DNA of 64,000 nt from Streptomyces sennicomposti (GCF_019890635.1 NZ_JAIOAB010000031.1:18344-82343); one strand, 5' to 3'; counted from the first letter of the stretch, positions 43,791-53,204 are shown. The notes: generated from the letters alone by a model not told the origin. Numbers and translations are program-made.

Positions 43791-43794
<4 letters not shown>
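42577..43794 (-). CDS. FtsX/MacB-like ABC transporter permease
   Basis: Encodes 405 residues from the GTG at 43794, overlapping the ATPase stop (GTGA). One N-terminal transmembrane helix (about 18-40), a large extracytoplasmic domain (about 45-275) and three C-terminal helices, with the FtsX-type QEVGILKAVGFRGRSV cytoplasmic motif and final ARMSPTEAMKDW. MacB-type permeases do not carry substrate through a channel but use mechanotransmission, often in lipoprotein or peptide export. Confidence 0.9.
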
Positions 43795-44516
<722 letters not shown>

Positions 44517-44542
44517 GGAGGTTGCGCTCCCTTTCGTCTCGT

Positions 44543-46216
44543 TCAGTCCCGGGACCGGCCCGGCGAGGGCAGGGCTCCCAGTTTTCCGTCCAGTGCCTTG
44601 TCCAGCTCCCACACGGCCCAGGTGGTCTTGAGGTCGCAGCCCGGCTCGTCGTCGGGCCGGTACAGGCCGGGCAGGCCCGGACAGCCGCGGTGCGCTGCGA
44701 CCAGGGCGGCGAGGCGTCCCACCGCCGACTCGTCGGGGTGGCCGCCGAGCAGCAGGTAGGCGCGGACGATGAGGGCACGGTCGTAGACGTTCGCGCGGGG
44801 GCCGGGGTCGGTGGCCCACTTCTCGAGCCGGTCCGCGGTCAGCCAGCCGGGTGCGCGGTCCTCGTGGCCGGACTGGTGCAGGCCGACCACCAGCGTGGCG
44901 GCCGCCTGCGCGCCCTCCAGACCGTCCAGGTCCCAGCGCGTCACGGCGGGGGCGGGCACCGGCACGCCGGCGTCCGCGCAGTCCCACACCGCGCGCTGCC
45001 AGTCCCGCACGTTGTCCGAGGTGACCGTGGCCGGCACGGTCGAGGGGTCCTGGCACAGCGCCTTCTGCGGGGCGGTGAGGTCCCGGCCGCCGGCGGTGTG
45101 CTCCAGCGCCGCCACGGTCAGCCGGGTGGCGCCGTCGCGCGGCGCGTCCGGGGCGCCGGCCTGCTTCTCCACGGCGGCCAGCAGGCGTTCGTCGCGCACC
45201 GGCCATCCGGCGAGGTCCCGCAGCCGCTGCACGAGGAGGGAGGCGTCGGGGGTGCCGAGGTAGGAGGACGGGTCGCGCATCGTGCCGTCCGGCAGGCGGT
45301 CGCCCTCCAGCCGGCGGGCGACCGAGGAGAACGACCGCGCGGGGCTGCCGGTGGCGCGCAGGATGTGCACCAGGTCGTAGAGCTGCTCGTGGTCGAGGGC
45401 GGTGACGTCGTGGTTCAGCACCTGCTGCCAGGTCGCGCGGTCCACGCGCGGTGTGCGGCCCGCCGACTCCTGGAGCAGTACGTAGTCGTAGGTCTCCTCC
45501 AGCAGCGTGGCGCGTTCCGCCTCCGGCCGCTCGGTGAACCCGCTCACGTCCGGAGCCGTGGCCGCGGTCAGGGAGGCGGGGACCGGCTCGCCGAGCAGAC
45601 GGAGACAGCGCGCCAGGACCGCGGCCTTCTCCAGCGGCACGTCGCCGTGGGCCAGCCGGCCCAGCCAGCGGACCGTGGCCGCCCGGCCGGCGGCGGGAAC
45701 CGCGTCGAGCGAGTCCGTCGCCGCCTCCACCTCCAGCGCGGCCCAGGTGGCGCTCAGACGTCCGTCGTCGCTCCCGTCGTCGAGCGCGGGGTCCTCGTAC
45801 CAGCCCTTGCCGGAGCGCAGCTTCTCCACCGCCCGCGCGTCGTCGCGCCCGAGCACCCCGGACGCGCCGGCGTCGCGCAGGGGCACGAGCCAGTACCGGC
45901 CCCACAGCGCGGACGACTTGAGCGCGTCGGAGCGCAGCGCCGCCGCGGTCCGCGCTGCCACCGTGACCTTTGGCTTCGCCCCGGTCTCGGCCAGGGCGCG
46001 CAAGGCGTAGGACTGGGCTTCGGGGCCGCCGCGCTCCTCGCGCAGGAACGGGTGGTAGTACAGGCCGTTGGTCTGGCTGATCAGGCTCCGCACGTAGTCC
46101 GGTTCGCTGCTCGCGGTCCGGTCGTCCTGCCCGGCGCAGCCGGCGGCCGACGTCATGAGGCAGGCCGCGGCGAGCGTCCAGGCCGCCCTCCTGGCGGCTC
46201 TCCTGGCGCGTGACAT
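44543..46216 (-). CDS. Large lipoprotein with helical repeat domain
   Basis: Encodes 557 residues. A Sec signal with lipobox SAAGC gives a lipidated Cys near residue 27. The mature part is nearly all helical, with repeated YDRALIVRAYLLLGG- and LYYHPFLREERGGPEAQSYALRALAE-type segments, reminiscent of terpenoid-cyclase/prenyltransferase alpha-alpha toroids. It is 27 bases upstream of the ATPase gene in the same direction. No catalytic motif is identified. Confidence 0.75.
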   Translation of the reverse strand: MSRARRAARRAAWTLAAACLMTSAAGCAGQDDRTASSEPDYVRSLISQTNGLYYHPFLREERGGPEAQSYALRALAETGAKPKVTVAARTAAALRSDALKSSALWGRYWLVPLRDAGASGVLGRDDARAVEKLRSGKGWYEDPALDDGSDDGRLSATWAALEVEAATDSLDAVPAAGRAATVRWLGRLAHGDVPLEKAAVLARCLRLLGEPVPASLTAATAPDVSGFTERPEAERATLLEETYDYVLLQESAGRTPRVDRATWQQVLNHDVTALDHEQLYDLVHILRATGSPARSFSSVARRLEGDRLPDGTMRDPSSYLGTPDASLLVQRLRDLAGWPVRDERLLAAVEKQAGAPDAPRDGATRLTVAALEHTAGGRDLTAPQKALCQDPSTVPATVTSDNVRDWQRAVWDCADAGVPVPAPAVTRWDLDGLEGAQAAATLVVGLHQSGHEDRAPGWLTADRLEKWATDPGPRANVYDRALIVRAYLLLGGHPDESAVGRLAALVAAHRGCPGLPGLYRPDDEPGCDLKTTWAVWELDKALDGKLGALPSPGRSRD

Positions 46217-46240
46217 GCTCGTTCTCCCCCGTACGAGAAC

Positions 46241-46269
46241 TCTGCCCCCGCCGTGAGGGCGGGGGCAGA
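46241..46269 (-). terminator. Terminator after the small secreted protein gene
   Basis: A perfect 12-bp stem, TCTGCCCCCGCC (46241-46252) with GGCGGGGGCAGA (46258-46269), has a five-base loop. It separates the secreted-protein gene from the lipoprotein/ABC operon downstream. Confidence 0.8.
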
Positions 46270-46302
46270 GGCGGTCAGGTGATGCGCGGTGTCAAGTGCG
46301 GA

Positions 46303-46797
46303 TCAGGCGGCGCCGGCGGTGACGCACTTCTCCGTGAACTTGATCTTGCTGGTGATCTGGGCGGAGCCGCAGGACTTCGTCGACACGTAGACGGTCAGCT
46401 TGCTGGGCTTCATCTGACCGTAGGTGTCCGAGATCCACGCCTTGGTGTTCTTCCAGCGGACCTCGCCCTGCGACTTGCTGGTCATCTTCAGCGTCGCCTC
46501 GGGGTTCTTCGAGATCTTGATGGAGACGCTGATGCCGTGGGCGGCCAGGACGGCCCGGTTCTGCACCCACTGGCCCTTCTCGTGCGCCTTGCCCTTGAAG
46601 AGCTTGGTCGACGCCTTCCAGTCGCAGGCGCTGACGTAGGCGCCACAGTGCCAGGCGTTGACCTGCATCTTGTGGTTGCCCGGGATGCCCCAGGTGTTGG
46701 AGGCGGACGTGGCGTGAGCGGGCGCGGCCGTGAACAGCAGCGCGCCGGCGGCCATGGCGGCGGCGCCGCCGGAGGCCAGACGCGAGAGCGTGCGCAT
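46303..46797 (-). CDS. Small secreted cysteine-containing protein
   Basis: Encodes 164 residues with a Sec signal peptide (1-29, ends APAHA). The mature protein (about 135 residues) is Lys-rich and basic, with four cysteines (VNAWHCGAY, SACDWK, STKSCGSA, FTEKCVT), suggesting two disulfides. GGGGAG precedes the ATG. No known family; a bacteriocin-like or cell-wall-binding role is conceivable because the neighbours encode a MacB-type exporter and lipoproteins, but this is speculation. Confidence 0.75.
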   Translation of the reverse strand: MRTLSRLASGGAAAMAAGALLFTAAPAHATSASNTWGIPGNHKMQVNAWHCGAYVSACDWKASTKLFKGKAHEKGQWVQNRAVLAAHGISVSIKISKNPEATLKMTSKSQGEVRWKNTKAWISDTYGQMKPSKLTVYVSTKSCGSAQITSKIKFTEKCVTAGAA

Positions 46798-46969
46798 TGT
46801 TTCTCCCCGTAGAAGTGACTGCTTCTTCGATCACGCGTCCGAAACCGTGGACGGTATTCGTACGCGCGTTCAGGGGGATTTCTACGCTCTCGCCACCGCG
46901 GTCACCATCGCACCTTCGGGCACCCTGCCCTCCAGGGCAATACCGGCCGGTGCCCGTCGCGCCGCGCCC

Positions 46970-47449
46970 TCAGCTCCGCTTCGCGCACGCCTTCTGCTTC
47001 GCCAGCCGCGACACGGCCGGGGACAGCGCGCGGACGACGGCGTCCTTGTCCTTGACCCGCTGTGCCACCGCGATCTCGGCGGCCGGCGCACGCCCGTAGG
47101 AGAGCACCGTCTTCGTGCCGTCCTTGCTCTTCTTCTCGTTCACGACCCAGTCGACGCCGTCCACCGACGTGCAGGGGGCCGACTCGGGGACGTCCGAGAT
47201 GTTCCCGCACCGCAGGATCACGTCGCCGTCGCCCCACACGGCCGTGCCCTCGGGACCGGAGTCCTCGCGCCCGTGGCCGGCGACCTTCTGCGGAACCGCG
47301 TCCACCAGGCGGGAGCAGGCCGCGCCGTCGCCGCCCGGGGCTCCCGAGACGTTGTAGGAGTGCGAGGAGGTCCCGCACGCCGCGAGAGCGGCGGCGCTGA
47401 CGGCGATCACGCCGGCCTGTGCGAGACGCCGGGCAGAGGTCGTCTTCAT
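46970..47449 (-). CDS. DUF3515 lipoprotein
   Basis: Encodes 159 residues. A lipobox, LAACG, places the lipidated Cys at residue 25. The mature part has the DUF3515 pattern: ACSRLVDAVPQKVAGHGRED, TAVWGDGDVILRCGNISD and CTSVDGVDWVV. The family is widespread in actinobacteria and has no assigned function. Single gene; ribosome site GAGGGAUGA-like overlapping the start region. Confidence 0.85.
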   Translation of the reverse strand: MKTTSARRLAQAGVIAVSAAALAACGTSSHSYNVSGAPGGDGAACSRLVDAVPQKVAGHGREDSGPEGTAVWGDGDVILRCGNISDVPESAPCTSVDGVDWVVNEKKSKDGTKTVLSYGRAPAAEIAVAQRVKDKDAVVRALSPAVSRLAKQKACAKRS

Positions 47450-47524
47450 GAGTCATCCCTCGTTCGAGTTGCGCATGGTCGTTCCGCGGTGGTCGTGTCG
47501 CGGAGCGCGGGAAAAACGTTCTTC

Positions 47525-47556
47525 GGTAGCGGTAGCGGTAGCGGTAGCGGTAGCGG
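47525..47556. repeat. GGTAGC hexamer microsatellite
   Basis: Five exact tandem GGTAGC units (47525-47554) plus a degenerate end lie between the DUF3515 gene and the small HTH gene. It is non-coding on either strand as far as I can see. Confidence 0.85.
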
Positions 47557-47599
47557 TCGTGGCGCGGGGCGGCGCGTCCGGCGCCCGCCGGGGCCGTGC

Positions 47600-47821
47600 T
47601 CAGTCCGTGCGGACGCTGAGCAGGTCGCCGGGCTGGCAGTCCAGCTCACGGCAGATCGCGGTCAGGGTGGAGAACCGGATCGCCTTGGCCCGGTCGTTCT
47701 TCAGGACGGAGAGGTTGACCACCGTCACCCCGACTCTGGCCGCCAGCTCGGACAGCGTCATGCCGCGTTCGGCCAGCAGCCGGTCCAGGTGCACCCGGAC
47801 CTGGTGCTCCTCCGGTGGCAT
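47600..47821 (-). CDS. Small Cro/CI-type HTH regulator (YozG-like)
   Basis: Encodes 73 residues, essentially one HTH domain: VHLDRLLAERGMTLSELAARVGVTVVNLSVLKNDRAKAIRFSTL (in parts), CQPGDLL. Its start overlaps the DUF2975 gene stop (TGATG). This HTH/DUF2975 pairing is common in Firmicutes and actinobacteria. It probably binds the large palindrome at 48460-48508. Confidence 0.9.
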   Translation of the reverse strand: MPPEEHQVRVHLDRLLAERGMTLSELAARVGVTVVNLSVLKNDRAKAIRFSTLTAICRELDCQPGDLLSVRTD

Positions 47822-48441
47822 CAGACGAGCCCTTCGGTGTCGGCGCGCAGCTTCGTGCCGCGCCGGAAGACCTCGGCCAGGGCCAGGACGAGGAAGCCGA
47901 GCAGGAGGTACTCGCCGGTGAAGGTGACGGTGAACGGGATCTCGTCGGCCAGGGGCGTGCCCCGCACCAGCAGTTGGGTGGTCAGCGCCGGCAGCAGCGG
48001 TGAGAGGACGGCCTGTACCAGCGCCGCGAGCCCGATGACGCTGAGCCGGCGGGCGTTCTCCGGCACGAAGACGTCGCCGTCGCGCAGCGTCCCGGCGATC
48101 CTCAGGAGGAGGAACAGGGCGAGGAGCAGGAGCACACTGCCGACGAGACCCGGCAGCGCGAGCAGCAGGCGCTCGCCGAAGCCCGGATGGGCGAGGACGA
48201 GGTCGGCCCGGTGCGTACCGGTGAGGCTCATGCCGTGGCCCCCCGTCGACGCGGTCACGTCGGCCGGGACACGGCTCGCCGACCCGATCTCCACCCCGCG
48301 GGTGTCCACCGGGTCGATCGCGCCGGCCACGCCGAGGACCGGGATCAGGATCCCGAAGACGCCGGCCAGTACGGCGGCCAGGGCGAGGACCGCCTCCAGC
48401 AGCCGGTTGTCCCGCCCGCTCCATCCGGACTTCCCCGCCAT
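47821..48441 (-). CDS. DUF2975 membrane protein
   Basis: Encodes 206 residues with four transmembrane helices (about 18-42, 90-115, 132-152, 165-188). The PENARRLSVIGLAAL motif is typical of DUF2975. It is paired with a small HTH regulator, probably as a sensor or regulator-sequestering partner. The ATG at 48441 is preceded by GGGGGAG at short spacing; an in-frame GTG at 48462 sits at the palindrome edge and could be a leaderless start. Confidence 0.85.
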   Translation of the reverse strand: MAGKSGWSGRDNRLLEAVLALAAVLAGVFGILIPVLGVAGAIDPVDTRGVEIGSASRVPADVTASTGGHGMSLTGTHRADLVLAHPGFGERLLLALPGLVGSVLLLLALFLLLRIAGTLRDGDVFVPENARRLSVIGLAALVQAVLSPLLPALTTQLLVRGTPLADEIPFTVTFTGEYLLLGFLVLALAEVFRRGTKLRADTEGLV

Positions 48442-48459
48442 GGCTCCCCCTGCCGTACG

Positions 48460-48508
48460 CACCGCGCTTATCGATAGTCGATAGTATCGCTAATCGATAA
48501 GCGCGGTG
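48460..48508. promoter_or_regulatory. 49-bp palindrome with 16-bp arms and inner palindrome
   Basis: CACCGCGCTTATCGAT (48460-48475) is repeated inverted at 48493-48508. The centre holds CGATAGTATCG (48479-48489), itself a palindrome. CGATA-type pentamers thus recur four to five times. The segment is far more AT-rich than its surroundings and covers the promoter of the DUF2975-HTH operon, which points to a multimeric operator. Confidence 0.75.
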
Positions 48509-48549
48509 TCAAACACTCCTCGGTGCAATGGGGTTGGCCTGCGGGAAGG

Positions 48550-48855
48550 TCAGGCGGGGCGGCCGATGCGGCCGTGGTGGGCGTAGGCGTACAGGGCCGC
48601 CTCGGTGCGGCTGGTCACCTTGATCTTGGTCATCAGATTGGTCAGGTGCGCCTTGACGGTGCGTTCGGCGATGCCGAGCCGGCGGCTGATCTCCCGGTTG
48701 TCGGCGGCGTGGCCGAGCAGGGTGAGGACCTGGCGCTCCCGAGGGGTGAGGGAGGGGATGGCCTGCGGGTCGCCCGGCACGGGCGGGGCGTCGGCAAGGC
48801 GGCCGAAATCGTACGGCGACGCCGTTCTGCGGTGGTCTGCGGTGAGGTGGGTCAA
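48550..48855 (-). CDS. Short LuxR-type HTH regulator without receiver domain
   Basis: Encodes 101 residues from a TTG at 48855 (GGGGGAA upstream). The C-terminal LuxR HTH (about 35-95) reads LTPRERQVLTLLGHAADNREISRRLGIAERTVKAHLTNLM (in parts). There is no receiver or sensor domain, so it is a bare DNA-binding protein. Possible orphan regulator. Confidence 0.8.
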   Translation of the reverse strand: MTHLTADHRRTASPYDFGRLADAPPVPGDPQAIPSLTPRERQVLTLLGHAADNREISRRLGIAERTVKAHLTNLMTKIKVTSRTEAALYAYAHHGRIGRPA

Positions 48856-49307
48856 AGCGTTGTTCCCCCGTTCGTCCTGGGGGCGACCGCTGTCGCCGGC
48901 CGTCCCCTTGTCTCGCGTCGGCCCGCTCGGCCCCCGGAGGCCGGCGCGGTGGCGGTCGTGACGGCGCCCTGGGCTGTTCGGTCGGGGCCGAGATGACCGG
49001 ATCGCTTCCGACGGCTTCGGATCGTGCCTCCGCTCGCCCTGGTCGGCAAGTACTCTGCAAGCGAGGGAGGTTGGCGCGAACCGGCCGCCGGGTCCAAGGA
49101 GCCAGCGCTCAAGTAAAGGGAGCGGGGAGGGGCAAGTACAGCGAGTTGAGGCACATTTGAGGTTGCCGCTGGCTCGATGTCGCCCATGGCGACGCCCGGA
49201 TCACCGGCGTCGCGGCGCGTCCCAGGGTGGACGAACCGGCCGCCGGGCGCACGGCGGCGCGCCGGACAGGCGCGCGGCGGACCCGGCGGGATGCGGGCGC
49301 ACGGACG
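48856..49307. other. Gene-free stretch upstream of the short LuxR gene
   Basis: About 450 bp with no supported gene. The nonamer GGCAAGTAC occurs at 49045-49053 and 49131-49139, 86 bp apart, in a locally AT-richer region that should hold the leftward LuxR promoter. Open frames here lack a ribosome site and family similarity. Confidence 0.4.
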
Positions 49308-49339
49308 GCCCGGCCCCCGGCCGAAGCCGGGAGCCGGGC
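49308..49339 (-). terminator. Chitinase terminator
   Basis: GCCCGGC-C-CCCGGC (49308-49321), loop CGAA, then GCCGGG-A-GCCGGGC (49326-49339): a 14-bp stem with one mismatch, 37 bases past the chitinase stop. Confidence 0.75.
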
Positions 49340-49376
49340 GGGCGCCGGTGGTGAAGGGGGAAGCGGGCGCCGGGTG

Positions 49377-51101
49377 TTACGGCAGGGCGTGGACGTGGGC
49401 GCCCACCGCGTTGGACCAGGCGTTGCCGGCCGCCGCGTCCCAGTTGGTGGACCAGGTCATCGCGCCGCGCAGGTCCGGGTAGGCCTTGGACGGCTTGAAC
49501 GCGCCGCAGTTGGTGAGCTTGGTCAGGCAGTCCAGGGCGTTGTTGACGACCGTCGGGGAGACGTAGCCGCCGCCGGCGCCGCTGGGGGAGGCGGGCAGGC
49601 CCAGGCCGACCTGCGAGGGAGCGAGGCCGCCCTGCAGCTGGATGCAGGCGAGGGCGGTCAGGAAGTCGACCGAACCCTGCGAGTACACCTTGCCGTCGCA
49701 GCCCAGCATCGCGCCGCTGTTGTAGTACTGGGTGTTGACGACGGTCAGGATGTCCTTGACGTTCAGCGCGGTCTGGAAGTAACCGGCCGACGTGGACTGC
49801 ATGTCGATGGTCTGCGGGGCCATCGTGATGATCAGGTTCGGGCCCGCCTTCGCCGACAGGGCGCGCAGCGCCTGCGTCATGTAGGTCGGGTTGAGGCCGT
49901 TCTCCAGGTCGATGTCGACGCCGTCGAAGCCGTACGTCTGCATCAGCGAGTACACCGAGTCGGCGAAGTTCGTCGCCGACGTCGGGTCGCTGACCGACAC
50001 CGTGCCCTTCTCGCCGCCCACCGAGACGATGACCTTCTTGCCGGCCGCCTGCTTGGCCTTGATGTCGGCCTTGAACTGGTCGACGGAGTAGCCGCCCAGG
50101 CCGGCCGAGTCGAGGTTGAAGGTGACCGCGCCGGGCGTGGTCGTGGCGTCGGCGAAGGCCACCGCGATGATGTCGTAGGCGGCCGGGACGTCCGAGATCT
50201 TCTGGACGGTGGCGCCGTTGTTGAAGTTCTGCCAGTAGCCGGTCACCGCGTGCTTGGGCAGGCCCGTGCCGCCTCCGCCGCCGCCCCCGCCGGTGGCCGC
50301 CGTGGTGGCCGTCACCGCCGCCGACTTCGCGGACTCGCCCGCCGCGTTGGTCGCCGTCACCTGGAACGAGTACGCGGTCGAGGCCGCAAGGCCCGACACC
50401 GTCGCCGACGTGCCCGTCGCGGAGGCGACCTTCACGCCGTCGCGGTAGACGTTGTAGCCCGTCGCGTTCGAGACCGTGTTCCAGGCGAGGGACACCGACG
50501 AGGACGTGGTCGAGGAGACCGCGAGGCCGCCCGGGGCCGCCGGGACCGTCGGGGCCGGGTCACCGCCGCCGCCCCCGTCCGGGCCGGAGACCGACACGTC
50601 GTCGGCGTAGTACGCGGCCTGGCCGTACCAGCCGTGCAGGTACACCGTCACCGAGCTGGTCGAGGAGCCGGTGGTGAAGGTGGTCTGCAGCTGCTTCCAG
50701 GTGCCGGTGTCCGGCGTCCACGTCGACACGTCCGTGGTGCCCGTGCCGGTCGCGCCGAGGTAGGCGTACCCGCCCTGCACCCAGGCGCTCAGCGTGTACG
50801 TCGAGTTGGGCTTGACCGCCACCGTCTGGGTGCACTGGGCGTTGTCCTGCGCGGCCGGGGTCGCCTTGAGCGCCGCGGAGCCGCCGTGCACGGGGGAGGA
50901 GACGGTCGCGCCGCTGCCGGCGGAACAGGTCCAGTTGCTCAGACCCGACTCGAAGCCGGCGTTCTTGGCGTTGTTGACGTCGGCGGCCGAGGCCTGGCCG
51001 GCGCCCGCGCAGGACAGGGCGAGCGCTGCGGTGACGGCTCCGGACCAGATGCTCAGCGGCCGAAGCCGTCTGCTGCCGGGCGTGCGTGCTACGCGGTCCA
51101 C
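49377..51101 (-). CDS. Secreted GH18 chitinase with carbohydrate-binding and FnIII domains
   Basis: Encodes 574 residues from the GTG at 51101 (GGAGG upstream). A Sec signal peptide (about 1-40, ends ASAAD) is followed by a CBM-like beta-sandwich (about 42-170, NAGFESGLSNWTCSAGS) and Gly-rich linker. An FnIII domain (about 185-270) and second Gly linker lead to a GH18 barrel (about 285-574). The catalytic DGVDIDLE has Glu400 as acid. It hydrolyses chitin outside the cell. Two dre-type boxes lie in the promoter. Confidence 0.95.
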   Translation of the reverse strand: MDRVARTPGSRRLRPLSIWSGAVTAALALSCAGAGQASAADVNNAKNAGFESGLSNWTCSAGSGATVSSPVHGGSAALKATPAAQDNAQCTQTVAVKPNSTYTLSAWVQGGYAYLGATGTGTTDVSTWTPDTGTWKQLQTTFTTGSSTSSVTVYLHGWYGQAAYYADDVSVSGPDGGGGGDPAPTVPAAPGGLAVSSTTSSSVSLAWNTVSNATGYNVYRDGVKVASATGTSATVSGLAASTAYSFQVTATNAAGESAKSAAVTATTAATGGGGGGGGTGLPKHAVTGYWQNFNNGATVQKISDVPAAYDIIAVAFADATTTPGAVTFNLDSAGLGGYSVDQFKADIKAKQAAGKKVIVSVGGEKGTVSVSDPTSATNFADSVYSLMQTYGFDGVDIDLENGLNPTYMTQALRALSAKAGPNLIITMAPQTIDMQSTSAGYFQTALNVKDILTVVNTQYYNSGAMLGCDGKVYSQGSVDFLTALACIQLQGGLAPSQVGLGLPASPSGAGGGYVSPTVVNNALDCLTKLTNCGAFKPSKAYPDLRGAMTWSTNWDAAAGNAWSNAVGAHVHALP

Positions 51102-51224
51102 TGATGCCTCCGGGGGAGAGGGGAGAGACGAGGGAGGGGAGAAGCGGGGAGGGAGCGAAAGGCAGGCGGGGGTAAGCGTGTCGGAGTGCTGCTGCTGCGC
51201 GGTGGCCACCGTTGGTCGTACAAG

Positions 51225-51265
51225 TTGGTCCAGACCAATTGCCTTGTCAAGAGGTCCAGACCAAA
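51225..51265. promoter_or_regulatory. Two DasR-responsive (dre) boxes flanking a -35 element
   Basis: TTGGTCCAGACCAA (51225-51238) and AGGTCCAGACCAAAA (from 51252) share the core GGTCCAGACC, 26 bp apart. Between them TTGACA, read on the minus strand (51245-51250), fits a chitinase -35. This is the known Streptomyces chitinase promoter layout, giving GlcNAc-dependent DasR control. Confidence 0.85.
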
Positions 51266-51570
51266 ATCGGGGCACCGGACCGCGCCCTTCCGCCGCCGCC
51301 CGGGGGCGCGACCGCCGTTTCCCGGGCCCGCCCGCGCGGTCAACCCCTCGCCCCGCCGCCACGCTTTCGGGCGCGACCCTCACCCGTACGGCCCTCAACC
51401 TGTCCCGGTTTGCCGTGACTTGCGCACTCTCAGTTGTCACCCGGCTCCACAACCACTGTCTCCGGCCTCGAAGGCGCAGTTACAGTGCTCAGGTAGTCAC
51501 GCAGTGAAGTCAACTCGGGGCGCCGGAGGGGAACGCCGGCGCGCCGTCGGGGGTCGAGCGGGGAGCCGGC

Positions 51571-52416
51571 GTGTCAACTGCGATCGCTGTGACCAGTGGC
51601 GACATGGCGCTGCCCGGTCAGGACGAACGGACCGTGCCCGCTACGGTCCTGGCCGACCTGGACCGGCAGCCGCTCGAGCAGACGCTCGACGCGATGCGGA
51701 CCCTGCTCGACCAGCACGGACACGTCATCGTCGTGTGCTCGCAGGCCGTCCCCAAGGCGGTCGAGGCCCGGCTGCGCACCGTCCGCTCCCTGCTGGAGAG
51801 CGACCGCATCGCCCTGTTCCGCCCCGACCTGCCGCCCCTCGGGATCGCCGTCCTGGCCCGCCAGTTACGCCAGCTCGCCTCCTGCGACCTCAGCCCCGGC
51901 GTCCTCGCCTCGGCCGGCCGGCTGCTCACCCACTACGTCCACGCCGGCGCCGTGCTCAACTCCGTCGCCCGCCTCGACCGCGTCCCCGTCGGCCTCAAGT
52001 CGCACGCCAAGTCCTGGGTCCCCGGCAGCCAGTTCGGCGTGATCGCCCACCCCGCCCCGCAGCTCGTGCGCATCGGCCCCGAAGCCGCCCTCGCCGGACC
52101 CGACTTCGGCACCTGGATGCTCGTCGCCAAGGGCCAGCTCCCGTCCGACTGGGTGCAGACGGCCCTCGCCCCGTCCTGGCGGGTGCTCGGACTGCACGAG
52201 GCCCCGCTGCCCGCCGAGTCCGCCGCCTGGTGGGGCACGCCGAAGCTCGTCGAGTTCTGCACCTACCTGCCCGACCTGTCGGTCCTCTACCAACTGGTCA
52301 CCTCCGTGCGCCAGGGCGTGTGCCACTGGTGCGGCATCGACGTCATAGGGGACCGCTGCGTCTTCTGCTCCGCCACCGCACCACCGGTCCACGACAGTCA
52401 CGCCCCCTCCGGCTGA
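51571..52416 (+). CDS. Hypothetical protein with C-terminal zinc ribbon, head of the Tad locus
   Basis: Encodes 281 residues from the GTG at 51571 (GGGGAG upstream). A helical N-terminus (about 30-110) is followed by beta-rich segments (GSQFGVIAHPAPQLVRIGP, GPDFGTWMLVAKGQL) and a terminal CHWCG(x)nCVFC ribbon (about 252-268). No transmembrane helix. It is located 67 bases before cpaB in the same direction, so it may belong to the pilus operon. I do not recognise the family. Confidence 0.7.
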   Translation: MSTAIAVTSGDMALPGQDERTVPATVLADLDRQPLEQTLDAMRTLLDQHGHVIVVCSQAVPKAVEARLRTVRSLLESDRIALFRPDLPPLGIAVLARQLRQLASCDLSPGVLASAGRLLTHYVHAGAVLNSVARLDRVPVGLKSHAKSWVPGSQFGVIAHPAPQLVRIGPEAALAGPDFGTWMLVAKGQLPSDWVQTALAPSWRVLGLHEAPLPAESAAWWGTPKLVEFCTYLPDLSVLYQLVTSVRQGVCHWCGIDVIGDRCVFCSATAPPVHDSHAPSG

Positions 52417-52483
52417 CCGGACGAGCCCGCACCACCCGCCATCCGCTCCGCTCGACCGCTATCCATACGAGGTTGCACGGTTC

Positions 52484-53191
52484 ATGAACTCCCGTCAGCG
52501 CCGCGGCGTGATACTCCTGCTCCTGTCCGTCCTGTGCGCCCTCGGCGCGTTCGCGGGCGTCCTCTCCGTCATCGACGACGCCAAGTCCAAGGTCGGCCCC
52601 GAGGTCACCGCGTACCAGCTCAAGACCGACGTGAAGCCGTACACGACGCTGAGCGCCGACCAGTTCGAGAAGATCAAGATGCCCAAGCGGTGGCTGTCGC
52701 CCAACGCCGTCACCGACCTCTCCCGCATCCGCGGCAAGATCGCCGTCACCACCCTGCGCCAGGGCTCCCTGCTCCAGAGCGACATGATCGTGGACCAGCC
52801 GGCCCTGCGCCCCGGGCAGCAGGAGGTCGCCATCATGATCGACGCGGCCACCGGCGTCGCCGGCAAGATCACCCCGGGCTCCTCCGTCAACGTCTACGCC
52901 ACCTTCGCCGGCCAGCGGCAGGGCGATCCCGCCCAGTCCAAGATCATCGTGACCGGCGCCAAGGTGCTCGACGTGGGCCGCATCACCGCCCTCGACCCCA
53001 ACTCCGACAACCGCAGCCAGCAGCCCAGCGAGGTCGTCCCCATCACCTTCGCGCTCTCCGCCCTGGACGCCCAGCGCATCACCTACGCCGAGTCCTTCGC
53101 CCAGCGGGTCCGCCTCGCGCTGGTCGCGCCCGGCGGCGACGCCGGGGTACCGGCCGGCGACCGGACCTACGAACTCGCGAAAGACAAGTGA
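52484..53191 (+). CDS. cpaB: CpaB/RcpC-like pilus assembly protein with SAF domain
   Basis: Encodes 235 residues. An N-terminal transmembrane helix (about 8-28) precedes a SAF/RcpC domain (GPEVTAYQLKTDVKPYTTLSADQFEKIKMPKRWL, GKIAVTTLRQGSLLQSDMI) and a beta-rich tail. In Tad systems RcpC/CpaB is an outer component, and in actinobacteria it is anchored to the cell membrane. It is directly followed by the CpaE-type ATPase gene. Confidence 0.88.
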   Translation: MNSRQRRGVILLLLSVLCALGAFAGVLSVIDDAKSKVGPEVTAYQLKTDVKPYTTLSADQFEKIKMPKRWLSPNAVTDLSRIRGKIAVTTLRQGSLLQSDMIVDQPALRPGQQEVAIMIDAATGVAGKITPGSSVNVYATFAGQRQGDPAQSKIIVTGAKVLDVGRITALDPNSDNRSQQPSEVVPITFALSALDAQRITYAESFAQRVRLALVAPGGDAGVPAGDRTYELAKDK

Positions 53192-53204
53192 GAGGCCCGC
53201 AGCC

